Assembly (NCBI RefSeq): GCF_000735345.1
Contig: NZ_JMPJ01000065.1
Span: 400,296-464,295 of the forward strand
Direction of reading: 5' to 3'
DNA from: Ewingella americana ATCC 33852
Lineage (GTDB): Bacteria > Pseudomonadota > Gammaproteobacteria > Enterobacterales > Enterobacteriaceae
Length of the DNA: 64,000 bases
Of this stretch, positions 29,101 to 37,374 are shown in pieces; within the stretch, counting starts at the first letter, position 1, and each line of letters starts with the position of its first letter. The notes beneath the pieces were generated by a model that saw nothing but the letters and a program-made list of their open reading frames with translations, did not search any database and was not told the DNA's origin. The position numbers and the translations under genes were made by a program.

Positions 29101-29436
29101 GATCCATGGCCCCAGCAGGCCCACTAAGGCCGGTTTAATCACTTCATTGTGGTAGACAAAATCACGCTGCTTAATCTTGTCCCATGCGCGATGTACGCGC
29201 CCGCCAAGCTCGGGTAACAGCATGATTTTTATATAATCATTTTCCAGATAGAGCGCCTGATAGCACTGCATCTGCTTCTCACCCGTCAGTTGGTCAGTCA
29301 CGCCGTACGGATAGACGTTGCCCGAAGAGCCTTGGTAGACGCGATGGGCCAAAAACATCGGGTGGGTATCTTGTTTTCCCGTGAGATAAGTCGGTAATTC
29401 GACCTGCTCCTGCCAGACTTTTACATTTCCGCTCAT
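26149..29436 (-). CDS. DUF5107 and tetratricopeptide-repeat protein
   Basis: A very large (1095-residue) cytosolic protein without a signal peptide or membrane segment. The N-terminal part (about 1-400) fits the DUF5107 family: mostly beta, with aromatic-rich motifs such as GNVYPYGVTDQL, LPELGGRVHRAWDK, GGIEFNWPQHHRP and WTWGNCAFGLAWDRNLTDRNGPY. It resembles carbohydrate-active beta-sandwich domains. From about 450 to the end it is built of TPR-like helix pairs (for example LACFHYSKGNLQPAVAHWQR and AWRGLGIHAWNIDHDADAAA). Its role is not established. It is the promoter-proximal gene of the sugar operon, divergent from the ROK regulator, so it probably acts on the imported glycan or glycoside. 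Confidence 0.85.
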   Translation of the reverse strand: MSGNVKVWQEQVELPTYLTGKQDTHPMFLAHRVYQGSSGNVYPYGVTDQLTGEKQMQCYQALYLENDYIKIMLLPELGGRVHRAWDKIKQRDFVYHNEVIKPALVGLLGPWISGGIEFNWPQHHRPTTFMPVDFTLQQHENGAQTVWMGEVEPMRGLQVMTGFTLYPHKALLEISAKIYNANPTPRHFLWWANPAVKGGDDHQSVFPPDVTAVFDHGKRDVSSFPIATGTYYKVDYSRGVDISRYKNIPVPTSYMADKSEYDFVGAYSHDDRGGLLHVADHHVSPGKKQWTWGNCAFGLAWDRNLTDRNGPYIELMTGVFTDNQPDFTWLDAYEEKCFVQNFMPYSELGMVQNANTEAVLKLQRDGQKVEWGIYAVAPLNQARVLITTGNDEQVLVDKVVTLQPGEVLHASLQGEFSGRLKISLLAENGSEILHYLEHQPKETPLPEAAKAPLPADQIQTAEEAWFIGQHLEQYNHASHGAPNYYQRGLELDPLDYRCNLALATREYNRTNFASSIAFADNALSRAHRWNKNPQCGLASLIRACAYEQTEDLDAAYEDFFRAIWSGDAKSGGYFGLARIATRRGKFADALQFCDQGLESHASHYGLIGLKALLLQLSGDAASAGRYRQQQLQRYPLHYLLHFLNYQQQPNSESHHALRKVTGQRGESALNIATQLLSFGLKKLALEALESIDSRETLPLCVQASLDPHNRQSLVSQARQAFPDNVRFPNSVAEVQILNSFTDDAFAHHLLACFHYSKGNLQPAVAHWQRCLELEPDFTDAWRGLGIHAWNIDHDADAAARYFDKAYALAPHDARLLFEQDLLKKLTSTTPQTRLALLEKHLDVATQRDDLTAELLGLYHQTGKLQQAATLLSERQFHPWEGGEGRVTGQFLLNAQLRAFELLNSGKPAEAQEILLAAQTYPLNLAEGRLVGQTDNDLYYWLGVTAKQLGQHGQAKQWFERAAQGDKGISERRYYNDQPVDYLFYQGMALRQLDQQAEANQLFSQMRDWAEQASGDVVSADFFAVSLPDLLVLNGDRQLQHKEHLLLVKGLAELGARDNGAAASSLQQALALNPANNKAQLFLRLAEQQEGLLNAV

Positions 29437-29546
29437 GCTTTCCTCTCACTAATGAATACTGAAAAATTCAATTTCGTGAGTCTACGCAGCGAAAGCGGCT
29501 AATTAATGCGCTACGGTCACGCAATTCAGTAAGCGGAGTTTAGTGA
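29437..29546. promoter_or_regulatory. Divergent promoter region of the carbohydrate locus
   Basis: The 110 bp between the DUF5107 gene and the ROK gene must hold both promoters and the ROK operator. A short dyad GAAAAATTCAATTTC sits near 29460-29475. No -35/-10 pair can be assigned confidently. Confidence 0.35.
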
Positions 29547-30749
29547 ATGCAACTTAAGGGTCTGAACAATCTGCGGGTCAGGGAATTCAATAAAAAGGTG
29601 CTGATGACCCTGCTGTATCGTGAGAAAACGGCAAGTAAATCGACGCTGGCGCGATTGTCTAACCTGTCGATTCCGGCGGTCGGCAAAATTCTCAATGAAT
29701 TGCAGCAGGAGGGGCGCGTGGTTCACAGCGAGGTGAATCTGCACTCCCGTGGACTGGGTGGTGGCAGCTATCAGGTGGCGGTCGAAGACAGCGATATTCT
29801 GTGTATGAATGTCTCGCCCTATCGCATTGAAAGTATTCTGGTTGATCGGCTTATCACCGCCAAAAGCGAATTCCGGCTGAGCGAAATCTCAGTGAAAACG
29901 CCCAATGAGCTACTTAATGAGATAGAACGTCTGTTTCACGACTATCGCAAACAATATCGAGGAAGAAATCTCAGCCTCGCGCTGTCCGTTCACGGGCAGG
30001 TGAATCCCACCACCGGCGTCTCGCAGAACATGCCACAGGCGCCGTGGGACAGCGCGATAGAGATTAAATATTTGCTGGAAGAGAAGCTAAATACAGAAAT
30101 TCTGATGGATAACGACTGCATCATGCTGGCGCTGGCCGAGAAATGGCAACATACTGAAATTCAGCGTGATTTTTGCGTTATCAATGTAGATTACGGCATT
30201 GGCTCTTCATTCGTTATCAATCAGCAGATTTATCGCGGTAATCTGTTTGGCAGCGGCCAAATCGGCCACACCATTATCGACCCCGACGGCAGCCTCTGCT
30301 CTTGCGGGCGGTATGGCTGTCTGGAGACTATCGCCTCGCTCTCCGCCATGAAGAAAAAGGCCCGCATGCTGCTGAAAAATGGCGCGGCGGCGGCAGATAA
30401 ATCCGCCCTGCGCACCCCGACCACTCAGGAAATTATCGAAGGCTACCATCAGGGAGATGAAAACCTGCGCGTGATGGTGTTTTCGGCGGCGCGCGCCTTG
30501 GGGCTGAGCCTGTATAACTTCTTGAATATTCTCAACATCAACCAGATTTACCTTTATGGCCGCAGCTGTGGTTTTGGCGAGGCGTGGCTGAGCACGGTGT
30601 TGGAACAGAGTGGCTTAAATCCCTTCGATAAGACTGACAGCGTGAAGACTCAGGCGACACATATCGGCCTCGGAACGCTGAGCCGCGAGCAGCAAATCAT
30701 GGGAATTGGTTACTTGTATGTGGAACAAGCGCTAGAAAATCGCGTCTGA
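29547..30749 (+). CDS. ROK-family transcriptional regulator
   Basis: A 400-residue NagC/Mlc-type regulator. The N-terminal winged HTH (about 10-65) includes SKSTLARLSNLSIPAVGKIL. The ROK sugar-kinase-like domain has NVDYGIGSSFVINQQIYRG, the conserved GHTIIDPDG, and the zinc motif CSCGRYGCLE. It presumably represses the divergent operon until a sugar or sugar phosphate binds. The ATP-site glycine pattern is preserved only partly, as in regulators rather than kinases. Confidence 0.9.
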   Translation: MQLKGLNNLRVREFNKKVLMTLLYREKTASKSTLARLSNLSIPAVGKILNELQQEGRVVHSEVNLHSRGLGGGSYQVAVEDSDILCMNVSPYRIESILVDRLITAKSEFRLSEISVKTPNELLNEIERLFHDYRKQYRGRNLSLALSVHGQVNPTTGVSQNMPQAPWDSAIEIKYLLEEKLNTEILMDNDCIMLALAEKWQHTEIQRDFCVINVDYGIGSSFVINQQIYRGNLFGSGQIGHTIIDPDGSLCSCGRYGCLETIASLSAMKKKARMLLKNGAAAADKSALRTPTTQEIIEGYHQGDENLRVMVFSAARALGLSLYNFLNILNINQIYLYGRSCGFGEAWLSTVLEQSGLNPFDKTDSVKTQATHIGLGTLSREQQIMGIGYLYVEQALENRV

Positions 30750-30869
30750 ATAGGTGCAGGATGTTAACCGTAATGGCGCATAATTCGGCGATTTACGCGA
30801 AGCATGGTAAAATCATCGTTCGCTTGCTCGTAAGCGTTCAACCCAGCATCGTACTCAGAGAAACTTCTT

Positions 30870-31379
30870 ATGACCCTGAACAATCCGGATCAACTTCTTT
30901 CACAGGCCGAAAAACTTTGCCAGAAGCGTAATGTGCGTTTAACGCCACAGCGTCTGGAAGTTTTGCGCCTGATGACGCAGCAACCCGGTGCCATTAGTGC
31001 TTACGATCTGCTGGATTTACTGAGGCTTAGCGAGCCGCAGGCCAAGCCACCGACGGTTTATCGCGCGCTGGATTTCCTGCTCGAACAAGGCTTTATTCAC
31101 CGCGTGGAATCTGCCAACAGCTACGTGCTGTGCCATCATTTCGAAGAGCCGAGCCACACCTCTGCGCTGTTCATCTGCGATCGTTGCGGATTGGTCACCG
31201 AGAAGACTACCGACGGCATTGAAGAGAGATTGGCGAAACTGGCGATTGAATCTGGGTTTGAATTGCGGCATTCCGTGGTGGAAGCGCATGGTTTGTGCGG
31301 GGATTGTAAAGTGGTGGAGCTTTGCGACAGCCATGAACATTGCGAGCATGACCACAGTATTGTGACGAAAAAGCGTTAA
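30870..31379 (+). CDS. zur: Zinc uptake regulator Zur
   Basis: A 169-residue Fur-family repressor that shuts off zinc import when Zn2+ is plentiful. The winged HTH holds LTPQRLEVLRLM and PPTVYRALDFLLEQGFIHRVE. Metal sites are the structural cysteines CDRCG and CGDC, and the His/Cys-rich tail LCDSHEHCEHDH is typical of enterobacterial Zur. The reading direction and linkage to yjbJ, dinF and lexA match E. coli. The 120 bp upstream hold no recognised operator. Confidence 0.95.
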   Translation: MTLNNPDQLLSQAEKLCQKRNVRLTPQRLEVLRLMTQQPGAISAYDLLDLLRLSEPQAKPPTVYRALDFLLEQGFIHRVESANSYVLCHHFEEPSHTSALFICDRCGLVTEKTTDGIEERLAKLAIESGFELRHSVVEAHGLCGDCKVVELCDSHEHCEHDHSIVTKKR

Positions 31380-31444
31380 TGCGTTTCATCAGATAATTAT
31401 TTAAATCAGATAAATAGAGCAAAGGCGGTACGTCCTTGTACCAT

Positions 31445-31490
31445 GCATCCTGAAGGCTATCCGGGTAGGAGCAGCGTTTTTTCAGGATGC
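31445..31490. terminator. Hairpin between convergent zur and yjbJ
   Basis: Perfect 10-bp arms GCATCCTGAA (31445-31454) and TTCAGGATGC (31481-31490) flank a 26-nt loop that itself holds a T6 run. It lies between two converging genes, so a bidirectional terminator role is likely, though no T run follows the stem. Confidence 0.45.
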
Positions 31491-31522
31491 AATATCACTG
31501 TTACGCACGGGGAAGTTGCGAT

Positions 31523-31732
31523 TTACCAGTGATACTTGTTATCCGTTTCCCACGCTTTCAGCTCTTTTTCAGCTTCTTCTTTCTTATAACCGTAGCGCTC
31601 TTGGATCTTGCCGACCAGCTGATCGCGCTTACCTTCTACAACGGTAAGATCATCGTCCGTCAGCTTGCCCCATTTCTCTTTCACTTTGCCTTTGAACTGC
31701 TTCCAGTTACCTTCGGTTTGGTCCTTATTCAT
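31523..31732 (-). CDS. yjbJ: CsbD-family stress protein YjbJ
   Basis: A small 69-residue hydrophilic protein, the same length as E. coli YjbJ, reading MNKDQTEGNWKQFKGKVKEK at the start. It has the repeated helix motif WGKLTDDDLTVVEGKRDQLVG then KIQERYGYKKEEAEKELKAW. CsbD-like proteins are abundant in stationary phase and stress; the molecular role is unknown. The start at 31732 has TAGGAGA upstream. The TTG two codons earlier is not needed. Confidence 0.95.
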   Translation of the reverse strand: MNKDQTEGNWKQFKGKVKEKWGKLTDDDLTVVEGKRDQLVGKIQERYGYKKEEAEKELKAWETDNKYHW

Positions 31733-31920
31733 AATCAATTCTCCTACTACCGTGGTTTAGGTTTCTGTGTTTTGTTCAACACACGAAGTGCTTATCACAT
31801 AAATAAGAGTAGTAGAGAATTTGGCATTTAGGTCCAATGACAGGCATAAATCACAATATTAGGATTAATCCAAAGTGTTAAATAGCGATAAACTCTAGTG
31901 AATTTATCAGCTATTTATTT

Positions 31921-33282
31921 TTACTCCGCCTTGGTAAACCAGCGATCCCCTTGCCAATATCTGCGCCACACCCAGCCTAGCGACAAACCTCGCAGCGCGA
32001 GGAACACGGCCAAAGCCAACCACAAAGCATGGTTGCCGAGCCACGGCAGAGTGAACAGCGTCAGGGCATAGCCTGCTGCAGCGACGGCCATGCTATTGCG
32101 CATCTCGCGGCCTCGCGTTGCGCCGACAAACATGCCATCCAGCAGATAGCACCAGACGCCAATCAGCGGCAGAACCACCTGCCAACCGAGATATTGGTCA
32201 GCCAACTGGCGGATGTCAGGTAAAGAGGTCAGCATGCTGACAATCTGCTGCCCGGCCAGACCGTAGAACAGTGCAAACCCCACCGCCACGGCCCCTGCTT
32301 GGCGACACGCCGCGTGCCATACACGTAACAACTTCTCACGATTACGTTCGCCAAAGGCTTCTCCCGAGTGGGCTTCCACGGCATAGGCGAAGCCATCGAG
32401 GGCGAAAGCGGTGAAGGTCAGCAGGTTCATCAACACGGCGTTTACCGCCACAATATGCCCACCCAGCCGGGCACCGATCACCGTCAAAGAGGCAAAACAG
32501 ACTTGTAGCAGCAGCGAACGCAGCATGATGTCACGATTGAGGCTCAGCAAGCGCCGCAGGTTGCCGCGCCACGCCTGTTTGAGCAGGGCCAAATCAATGC
32601 CTTTTTGCGCCATCATCCGCCATACCAGCCACAGCCCTAAGGCCAACGTGACGTACTCTGAGCAGGCAGTAGCAATGGCCGCGCCGCGCACGTTCAGGCC
32701 CAGCCCCATCACCAGCCAGATATCCAGCGCGATATTCAGCACGTTGCCGACTATTAGTAGCAGCACCGGGCCACGCACATACTGGATGCCCAGCAGCCAG
32801 CCGAGGATCACCAGATTCGCCAGAGAAGCCGGCGCGCTCAGCCAGCGTATTTCAATAAACATCCGCGCCTGATCCAGCACGGCCTGACTGCCGCCGACCA
32901 CCTGAAAGGCCAGATTCATCAGCGGCGTGCGGAACAGCATGATGAAAATGCCCGCCAGCAGCGCCAACAGGAAAGGCTGCATAAAGGCGCGAGCCAGCAG
33001 CAGCTTATCTTTGGCACCAAATGCCTGAGCCGTCAGGCCGGTGGTGCTCATGCGCAAGAACAGCAACATCATGAACAGGAAGGTGGTGACCATCGCGCCG
33101 ACGGCTACGCCGCCGAGATAATCCGCGCTGTCGAGATGACCTATCACGGCGGTATCCACCAAGCCTAAAAGCGGGACGGTGATATTGGAGAAAATCATCG
33201 GCAAAGCCAGTTTCCATAAGGCTTTGTCCTCGCGACTGAGGAAGGTACGGCTCAATGCTTGTCGAAAGGGGTGGTGAGGCAT
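31921..33282 (-). CDS. dinF: MATE-family efflux protein DinF
   Basis: A 453-residue multidrug and toxin extrusion antiporter with 12 predicted membrane helices in two bundles. It contains LVDTAVIGHLDSADYLGGVAVG in the first bundle and VNAVLMNLLTFTAFALDGFAYAVEA in the second, typical DinF sequences. In E. coli dinF follows lexA in one SOS operon. Here 259 bp separate them, including a hairpin, and no LexA box of its own was found. SOS control therefore depends on read-through from lexA. Confidence 0.94.
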   Translation of the reverse strand: MPHHPFRQALSRTFLSREDKALWKLALPMIFSNITVPLLGLVDTAVIGHLDSADYLGGVAVGAMVTTFLFMMLLFLRMSTTGLTAQAFGAKDKLLLARAFMQPFLLALLAGIFIMLFRTPLMNLAFQVVGGSQAVLDQARMFIEIRWLSAPASLANLVILGWLLGIQYVRGPVLLLIVGNVLNIALDIWLVMGLGLNVRGAAIATACSEYVTLALGLWLVWRMMAQKGIDLALLKQAWRGNLRRLLSLNRDIMLRSLLLQVCFASLTVIGARLGGHIVAVNAVLMNLLTFTAFALDGFAYAVEAHSGEAFGERNREKLLRVWHAACRQAGAVAVGFALFYGLAGQQIVSMLTSLPDIRQLADQYLGWQVVLPLIGVWCYLLDGMFVGATRGREMRNSMAVAAAGYALTLFTLPWLGNHALWLALAVFLALRGLSLGWVWRRYWQGDRWFTKAE

Positions 33283-33404
33283 AGAAGTCCCATGCTGAGG
33301 ATGCTGAACACGATTTCAATTCGGCGTAACGGGTGCTTCGATATCAACGCTGGGTTTACACCATCTGGCTTTATGTAAAGGATCGCGTTCTATTGAAACA
33401 ACAA

Positions 33405-33422
33405 CGCCCCAATCAAGGGGCG
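33405..33422 (-). terminator. Short hairpin between lexA and dinF
   Basis: CGCCCC (33405-33410) pairs with GGGGCG (33417-33422); the minus strand continues with a T-rich GTTGTTGTTTCAAT. It may attenuate read-through from lexA into dinF. Confidence 0.55.
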
Positions 33423-33541
33423 CAGTGACACGGCGAGGGATCACCGTAAGGCGACAGCGAGCTTAGTGGCAAATGCCTATAGCGAGAGCCCGGCAGTACA
33501 TTCAGGAAGGGCGAATGCCGAGCCGTCACCAGCAGAAAGGA

Positions 33542-34150
33542 TTAGATCCAGTCGCCGTTGCGGATAACGCCTACCGCCAAGCCTTCAATGCTGAAACTCT
33601 GCTCGCGCAGGTCAACTACGATGGGTTCGAAGTCGCTGTTCTCTGGCAGCAGTTGCACCACGCTACCCTGCTTTTTCAAGCGCTTAACCGTGACTTCATC
33701 ATCAATGCGCGCAACCACAACCTGACCATTGCGCACATCCTGAGTTTTGTGGACTGCCAGCAGGTCGCCGTCGAGAATACCGATATCACGCATCGACATC
33801 CCGCTAACGCGCAGCAAGAAGTCAGCGCTTGGCTTGAACATGGCAGGATCGACCTGATAGTGGCCTTCGATATGTTGCTGAGCTAACAGAGGCTCACCGG
33901 CGGCGACGCGGCCAATCAGTGGTAAACCTTCTTCTTCTTCCATTAGCAAGCGAATGCCGCGCGACGCGCCAGAGACGATTTCAATCACGCCTTTGCGTTG
34001 CAGGGCTTTGAGGTGTTCTTCCGCAGCGTTTGGTGAGCGGAACCCCAGACGAGTGGCAATTTCTGCACGAGTCGGCGGCATACCCGTGGTGGATATATGC
34101 TCGCGAATGAGGTCGTAAACCTCTTGTTGTCTGGCTGTTAAAGCTTTCAT
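33542..34150 (-). CDS. lexA: SOS repressor LexA
   Basis: The 202-residue repressor of the SOS regulon. The N-terminal winged HTH (1-70) includes [23 protein letters not shown]. The self-cleavage site is Ala84-Gly85 in RVAAGEPL, and the catalytic dyad is Ser119 (SGMSM) and Lys156 (TVKRL). Two LexA boxes directly upstream show autoregulation. dinF lies downstream. Confidence 0.98.
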   Translation of the reverse strand: MKALTARQQEVYDLIREHISTTGMPPTRAEIATRLGFRSPNAAEEHLKALQRKGVIEIVSGASRGIRLLMEEEEGLPLIGRVAAGEPLLAQQHIEGHYQVDPAMFKPSADFLLRVSGMSMRDIGILDGDLLAVHKTQDVRNGQVVVARIDDEVTVKRLKKQGSVVQLLPENSDFEPIVVDLREQSFSIEGLAVGVIRNGDWI

Positions 34151-34158
34151 GCCGCCCC

Positions 34159-34174
34159 CTGATTGTTTATACAG
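34159..34174. promoter_or_regulatory. LexA box 1 upstream of lexA
   Basis: CTGATTGTTTATACAG fits CTG-N10-CAG and lies 8 bp from the lexA start. With a second box 5 bp further on it reproduces the tandem autoregulatory operators of E. coli lexA. Confidence 0.88.
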
Positions 34175-34179
34175 TATTG

Positions 34180-34195
34180 CTGTGAGTATATACAG
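34180..34195. promoter_or_regulatory. LexA box 2 upstream of lexA
   Basis: CTGTGAGTATATACAG fits CTG-N10-CAG and is spaced 5 bp from box 1, as in E. coli. Confidence 0.9.
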
Positions 34196-34268
34196 GTAAC
34201 TAGGGAATGAAAACCTAAGAGTGCATAAAAACCAATGCTAAGTTGAAATCTGGAATCTGTATTCCGCT

Positions 34269-34637
34269 TTAGAACCAGCGCGGCCAAAACACGCTGACCC
34301 AAGTGAAAATCGCCAGTATGATGGTCAAAAGTACCGCCGCCGATCCAAAATCTTTGGCTCGCCCGGACAGGACATGGAATTCAGGACCGATGCGGTCAAT
34401 GGCGCTTTCAACAGCACTATTCAGTAATTCGATGATCACCACCAGAACCAAGACGCCCACTAACAAAATACGCTCGACGCTAGTCACATCGAGGAAAAAT
34501 GACAGTATGATGAAGGGCAGAACGGCTATGACTTCCTGACGGAAGGCCGCCTCGTTTTTCCAGGCAGCCCTAAACCCTTTGAGGGAATAGCCCGCGGCTT
34601 TAACGATACGAATAAGGCCCGTTGATTCATTTTTCAT
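34269..34637 (-). CDS. dgkA: Diacylglycerol kinase
   Basis: A 122-residue trimeric inner-membrane kinase that phosphorylates diacylglycerol to phosphatidate, recycling the by-product of periplasmic glucan synthesis. An amphipathic N-terminus with GFRAAWKNEAAFRQE precedes three membrane segments. The active-site signature ELLNSAVESAIDRIG is intact. It is upstream of lexA on the same strand and divergent from plsB, as in E. coli. Confidence 0.96.
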   Translation of the reverse strand: MKNESTGLIRIVKAAGYSLKGFRAAWKNEAAFRQEVIAVLPFIILSFFLDVTSVERILLVGVLVLVVIIELLNSAVESAIDRIGPEFHVLSGRAKDFGSAAVLLTIILAIFTWVSVFWPRWF

Positions 34638-34801
34638 GTGTTATGCGTCTTAACAGAGTTTTGGCGGACAGAGTATTGGCAGCATTTTATACTCAAAACC
34701 ATTCAGGGTGACAAATATCGCCACTAGTGCAACAAACAGAACTCGATCCTAGTTTCTGGTATCCTTGCGGCGATTTGCTAACAAGAGGCTTCACATTTTT
34801 T

Positions 34802-37282
34802 ATGTCAGGTTGGCGTAGACTTTATTATACCTTATTGAATTTACCACTAAAATTGCTGGTAAAGAGCAAGGTCATCCCTACAGATCCCGTTACCGAGTTG
34901 CGTTTAGATCCGACTCGCCCGATCTTGTATGTTTTACCTTACCATTCGAAAGCGGATTTACTGACGTTGCGCACCCAGTGCTTGGCGCAGAATCTGCCTG
35001 ATCCCCTTATTCCTTTGGAAATCGACGGCGTACAGCTGCCGAGCCACGTGTTTATCGCTGAAGGCCCGCGTGTATTCACTTATTACACGCCGAAAATTGA
35101 GTCGATAAAGCTGTTCCACGACTACCTCGATTTGCACCGCAATAATCCTGATCTCGACATTCAAATGTTGCCAGTATCAGTGATGTTTGGCCGTGCGCCG
35201 GGGCGTGAAGGGCAGCAGACACCGCATCTTCGCGTGTTGAACGGCGTGCAGAAGTTCTTCGCCGTGCTGTGGCTGGGTCGCGATAGCTTTGTGCGTTTTT
35301 CCAACACCGTTTCTCTGCGCTACATGGCCACAGAACACGGCACTGACAAGACCATTGCTCAGAAGCTGGCTCGCGTGGCGCGTATGCACTTCTCACGCCA
35401 GCGTCTGGCCGCCGTTGGTCCGCGTCTGCCAGTGCGTCAGGAGCTGTTCAACAAGCTGTTGGCCTCGAAAGCCATCGAAAAAGCGGTTGAAGACGAAGCG
35501 CGTAGCAAGAAGATTTCTCACGAGAAAGCCCAACAGAACGCCATCGAACTGATGGAAGAGATTGCGGCGAACTTCTCTTATGAAGCCGTGCGTTTGTCCG
35601 ACCGCGTACTGAGTTGGACGTGGAACCGCCTCTATAAAGGCATCAACGTACACAACGCCGAGCGCGTTCGTCAGCTGGCGCAAGATGGTCAGGAGATTGT
35701 TTATGTTCCCTGCCACCGCAGCCACATGGACTACCTGCTGCTCTCTTACGTGCTTTACCATCAAGGTCTGGTGCCGCCGCACATCGCTGCCGGTATCAAC
35801 CTGAATTTCTGGCCCGCTGGCCCGATTTTCCGCCGTCTGGGTGCCTTCTTTATTCGCCGTACCTTCAAGGGTAACAAGCTCTACTCCACGGTCTTCCGCG
35901 AGTATCTGGGCGAGCTGTTTACCCGTGGCTATTCGGTTGAGTATTTCGTCGAAGGTGGCCGTTCGCGCACCGGGCGACTGCTTGAGCCGAAGACCGGCAC
36001 GCTGGCGATGACCATACAGGCCATGCTGCGCGGTGGTTCTCGCCCTATCACGTTGGTGCCGATTTACATCGGTTACGAGCACGTGATGGAAGTGGGGACT
36101 TACGCCAAAGAGCTGCGCGGCGCGACCAAAGAGAAAGAAAGCTTTATGCAGATGATCAACGGGTTGCGCAAACTGCGTAACTTGGGTCAGGGCTACGTTA
36201 ACTTCGGCGAGCCGCTGCATCTCACCACCTACCTGAACCAAAATGTCCCAACTTGGCGTGACGCTATCGACCCAATCGAAGCACAACGCCCAAGCTGGCT
36301 GACCCCAACGGTGCAGGATTTGGCGGACAAAATCATGGTACGTATCAACAATTCAGCGGCAGCCAATGCCATGAACTTGTGCTGTACCGCGCTGCTGGCG
36401 TCGCGTCAACGTTCACTCACCCGTGAGCAGTTAACCGAGCAGCTCGATTGCTACCTGCAATTGCTGCGCAACGTGCCTTACGCTGAAGATTCAACCGTGC
36501 CAGATTTAACCGCGGCGCAGTTGCTCGACCACGCTTTGAACATGAACAAGTTCGAAGTCGAGAAAGACAATATTGGTGACATCATTGTACTGCCGCGCGA
36601 GCAGGCCGTGCTGATGACTTACTACCGCAACAACATTCACCATATGCTGGTATTGCCATCGCTGATTGCCAGTATTGTCATGCATCACCGCTCGGTGAGC
36701 AGCCAAGAACTGCTGCGTCAGGTTGAGCTGATTTTCCCAATGATGAAAGCCGAACTGTTCATGCACTACAGCAAAGAACAGTTGCCAGCGCTGCTGGAAG
36801 TGCTGAGCGCCGAACTGGCTCGTCAGGGCTTGATTAAGCTCGACGGCGAGACGCTGTCGCTGAACCCGGCGCGTATTCGCCCGCTGCAACTGCTGGCAGC
36901 CGGTGTGCGTGAAACGCTGCAACGCTACGCCATCACCCTCTCTCTGTTAACCAACAACCCGAGCATCAGCCGTGGGGCGTTGGAGAAAGAGAGCCGGATC
37001 ATGGCCCAGCGCCTGTCCGTTCTGCACGGTATCAATGCGCCAGAGTTCTTCGACAAAGCCGTCTTTACCACATTGGTTGGCACGTTGCGTGCCGAGGGCT
37101 TCATCAACGATATCGGCGATGCTATCCCGGAACACACGCGTGAGATTTACACCATTCTGAGTGATTTAATGACGCCGGAAATCAAGCTGACTATCGAAAG
37201 CGCGGGCATGCCGTCCGAGCTTCCGCAGCCTTCCGAGCCACCGGCGGAGCCGAAGGTCGACGTGCGAGAAACTGACCACTAA
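34802..37282 (+). CDS. plsB: Glycerol-3-phosphate 1-O-acyltransferase
   Basis: PlsB acylates sn-glycerol 3-phosphate at position 1, the first step of phospholipid synthesis, at the inner membrane. From ATG 34802 the protein has 826 residues and begins [20 protein letters not shown], matching the E. coli N-terminus. The acyltransferase HxxxxD motif is [11 protein letters not shown] near 306, and [12 protein letters not shown] binds glycerol phosphate. The C-terminal tail is Pro/Glu-rich and about 20 residues longer than in E. coli. The frame is open upstream to a GTG at 34727 (25 extra codons), so a longer form is possible; neither start has a strong ribosome site. Confidence 0.95.
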   Translation: MSGWRRLYYTLLNLPLKLLVKSKVIPTDPVTELRLDPTRPILYVLPYHSKADLLTLRTQCLAQNLPDPLIPLEIDGVQLPSHVFIAEGPRVFTYYTPKIESIKLFHDYLDLHRNNPDLDIQMLPVSVMFGRAPGREGQQTPHLRVLNGVQKFFAVLWLGRDSFVRFSNTVSLRYMATEHGTDKTIAQKLARVARMHFSRQRLAAVGPRLPVRQELFNKLLASKAIEKAVEDEARSKKISHEKAQQNAIELMEEIAANFSYEAVRLSDRVLSWTWNRLYKGINVHNAERVRQLAQDGQEIVYVPCHRSHMDYLLLSYVLYHQGLVPPHIAAGINLNFWPAGPIFRRLGAFFIRRTFKGNKLYSTVFREYLGELFTRGYSVEYFVEGGRSRTGRLLEPKTGTLAMTIQAMLRGGSRPITLVPIYIGYEHVMEVGTYAKELRGATKEKESFMQMINGLRKLRNLGQGYVNFGEPLHLTTYLNQNVPTWRDAIDPIEAQRPSWLTPTVQDLADKIMVRINNSAAANAMNLCCTALLASRQRSLTREQLTEQLDCYLQLLRNVPYAEDSTVPDLTAAQLLDHALNMNKFEVEKDNIGDIIVLPREQAVLMTYYRNNIHHMLVLPSLIASIVMHHRSVSSQELLRQVELIFPMMKAELFMHYSKEQLPALLEVLSAELARQGLIKLDGETLSLNPARIRPLQLLAAGVRETLQRYAITLSLLTNNPSISRGALEKESRIMAQRLSVLHGINAPEFFDKAVFTTLVGTLRAEGFINDIGDAIPEHTREIYTILSDLMTPEIKLTIESAGMPSELPQPSEPPAEPKVDVRETDH

Positions 37283-37310
37283 GTCTCGCCAAGTGCAGTA
37301 AATCACAAAC

Positions 37311-37349
37311 AAAACGCCCGGTTCTCTTAACAAGAACCGGGCGTTTTTT
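37311..37349 (+). terminator. Terminator of plsB
   Basis: A perfect 15-bp stem AAAACGCCCGGTTCT (37311-37325) with its complement at 37333-37347 is followed by a T run. It may also work for ubiA in the other direction because the left arm begins with A4. Confidence 0.9.
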
Positions 37350-37374
37350 ATGGCACTTTCCGAAGCGCGAAGGC

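Noticed and set aside
33283-33541. LexA box directly before dinF (CTGGGTTTACACC region)
   Set aside because: The second half reads ATC rather than CAG at the required spacing.
35393-36286. 297-codon minus-strand ORF inside plsB
   Set aside because: It lies opposite a strongly conserved gene, has no ribosome site and no protein-like motif; a shadow of biased codon use.
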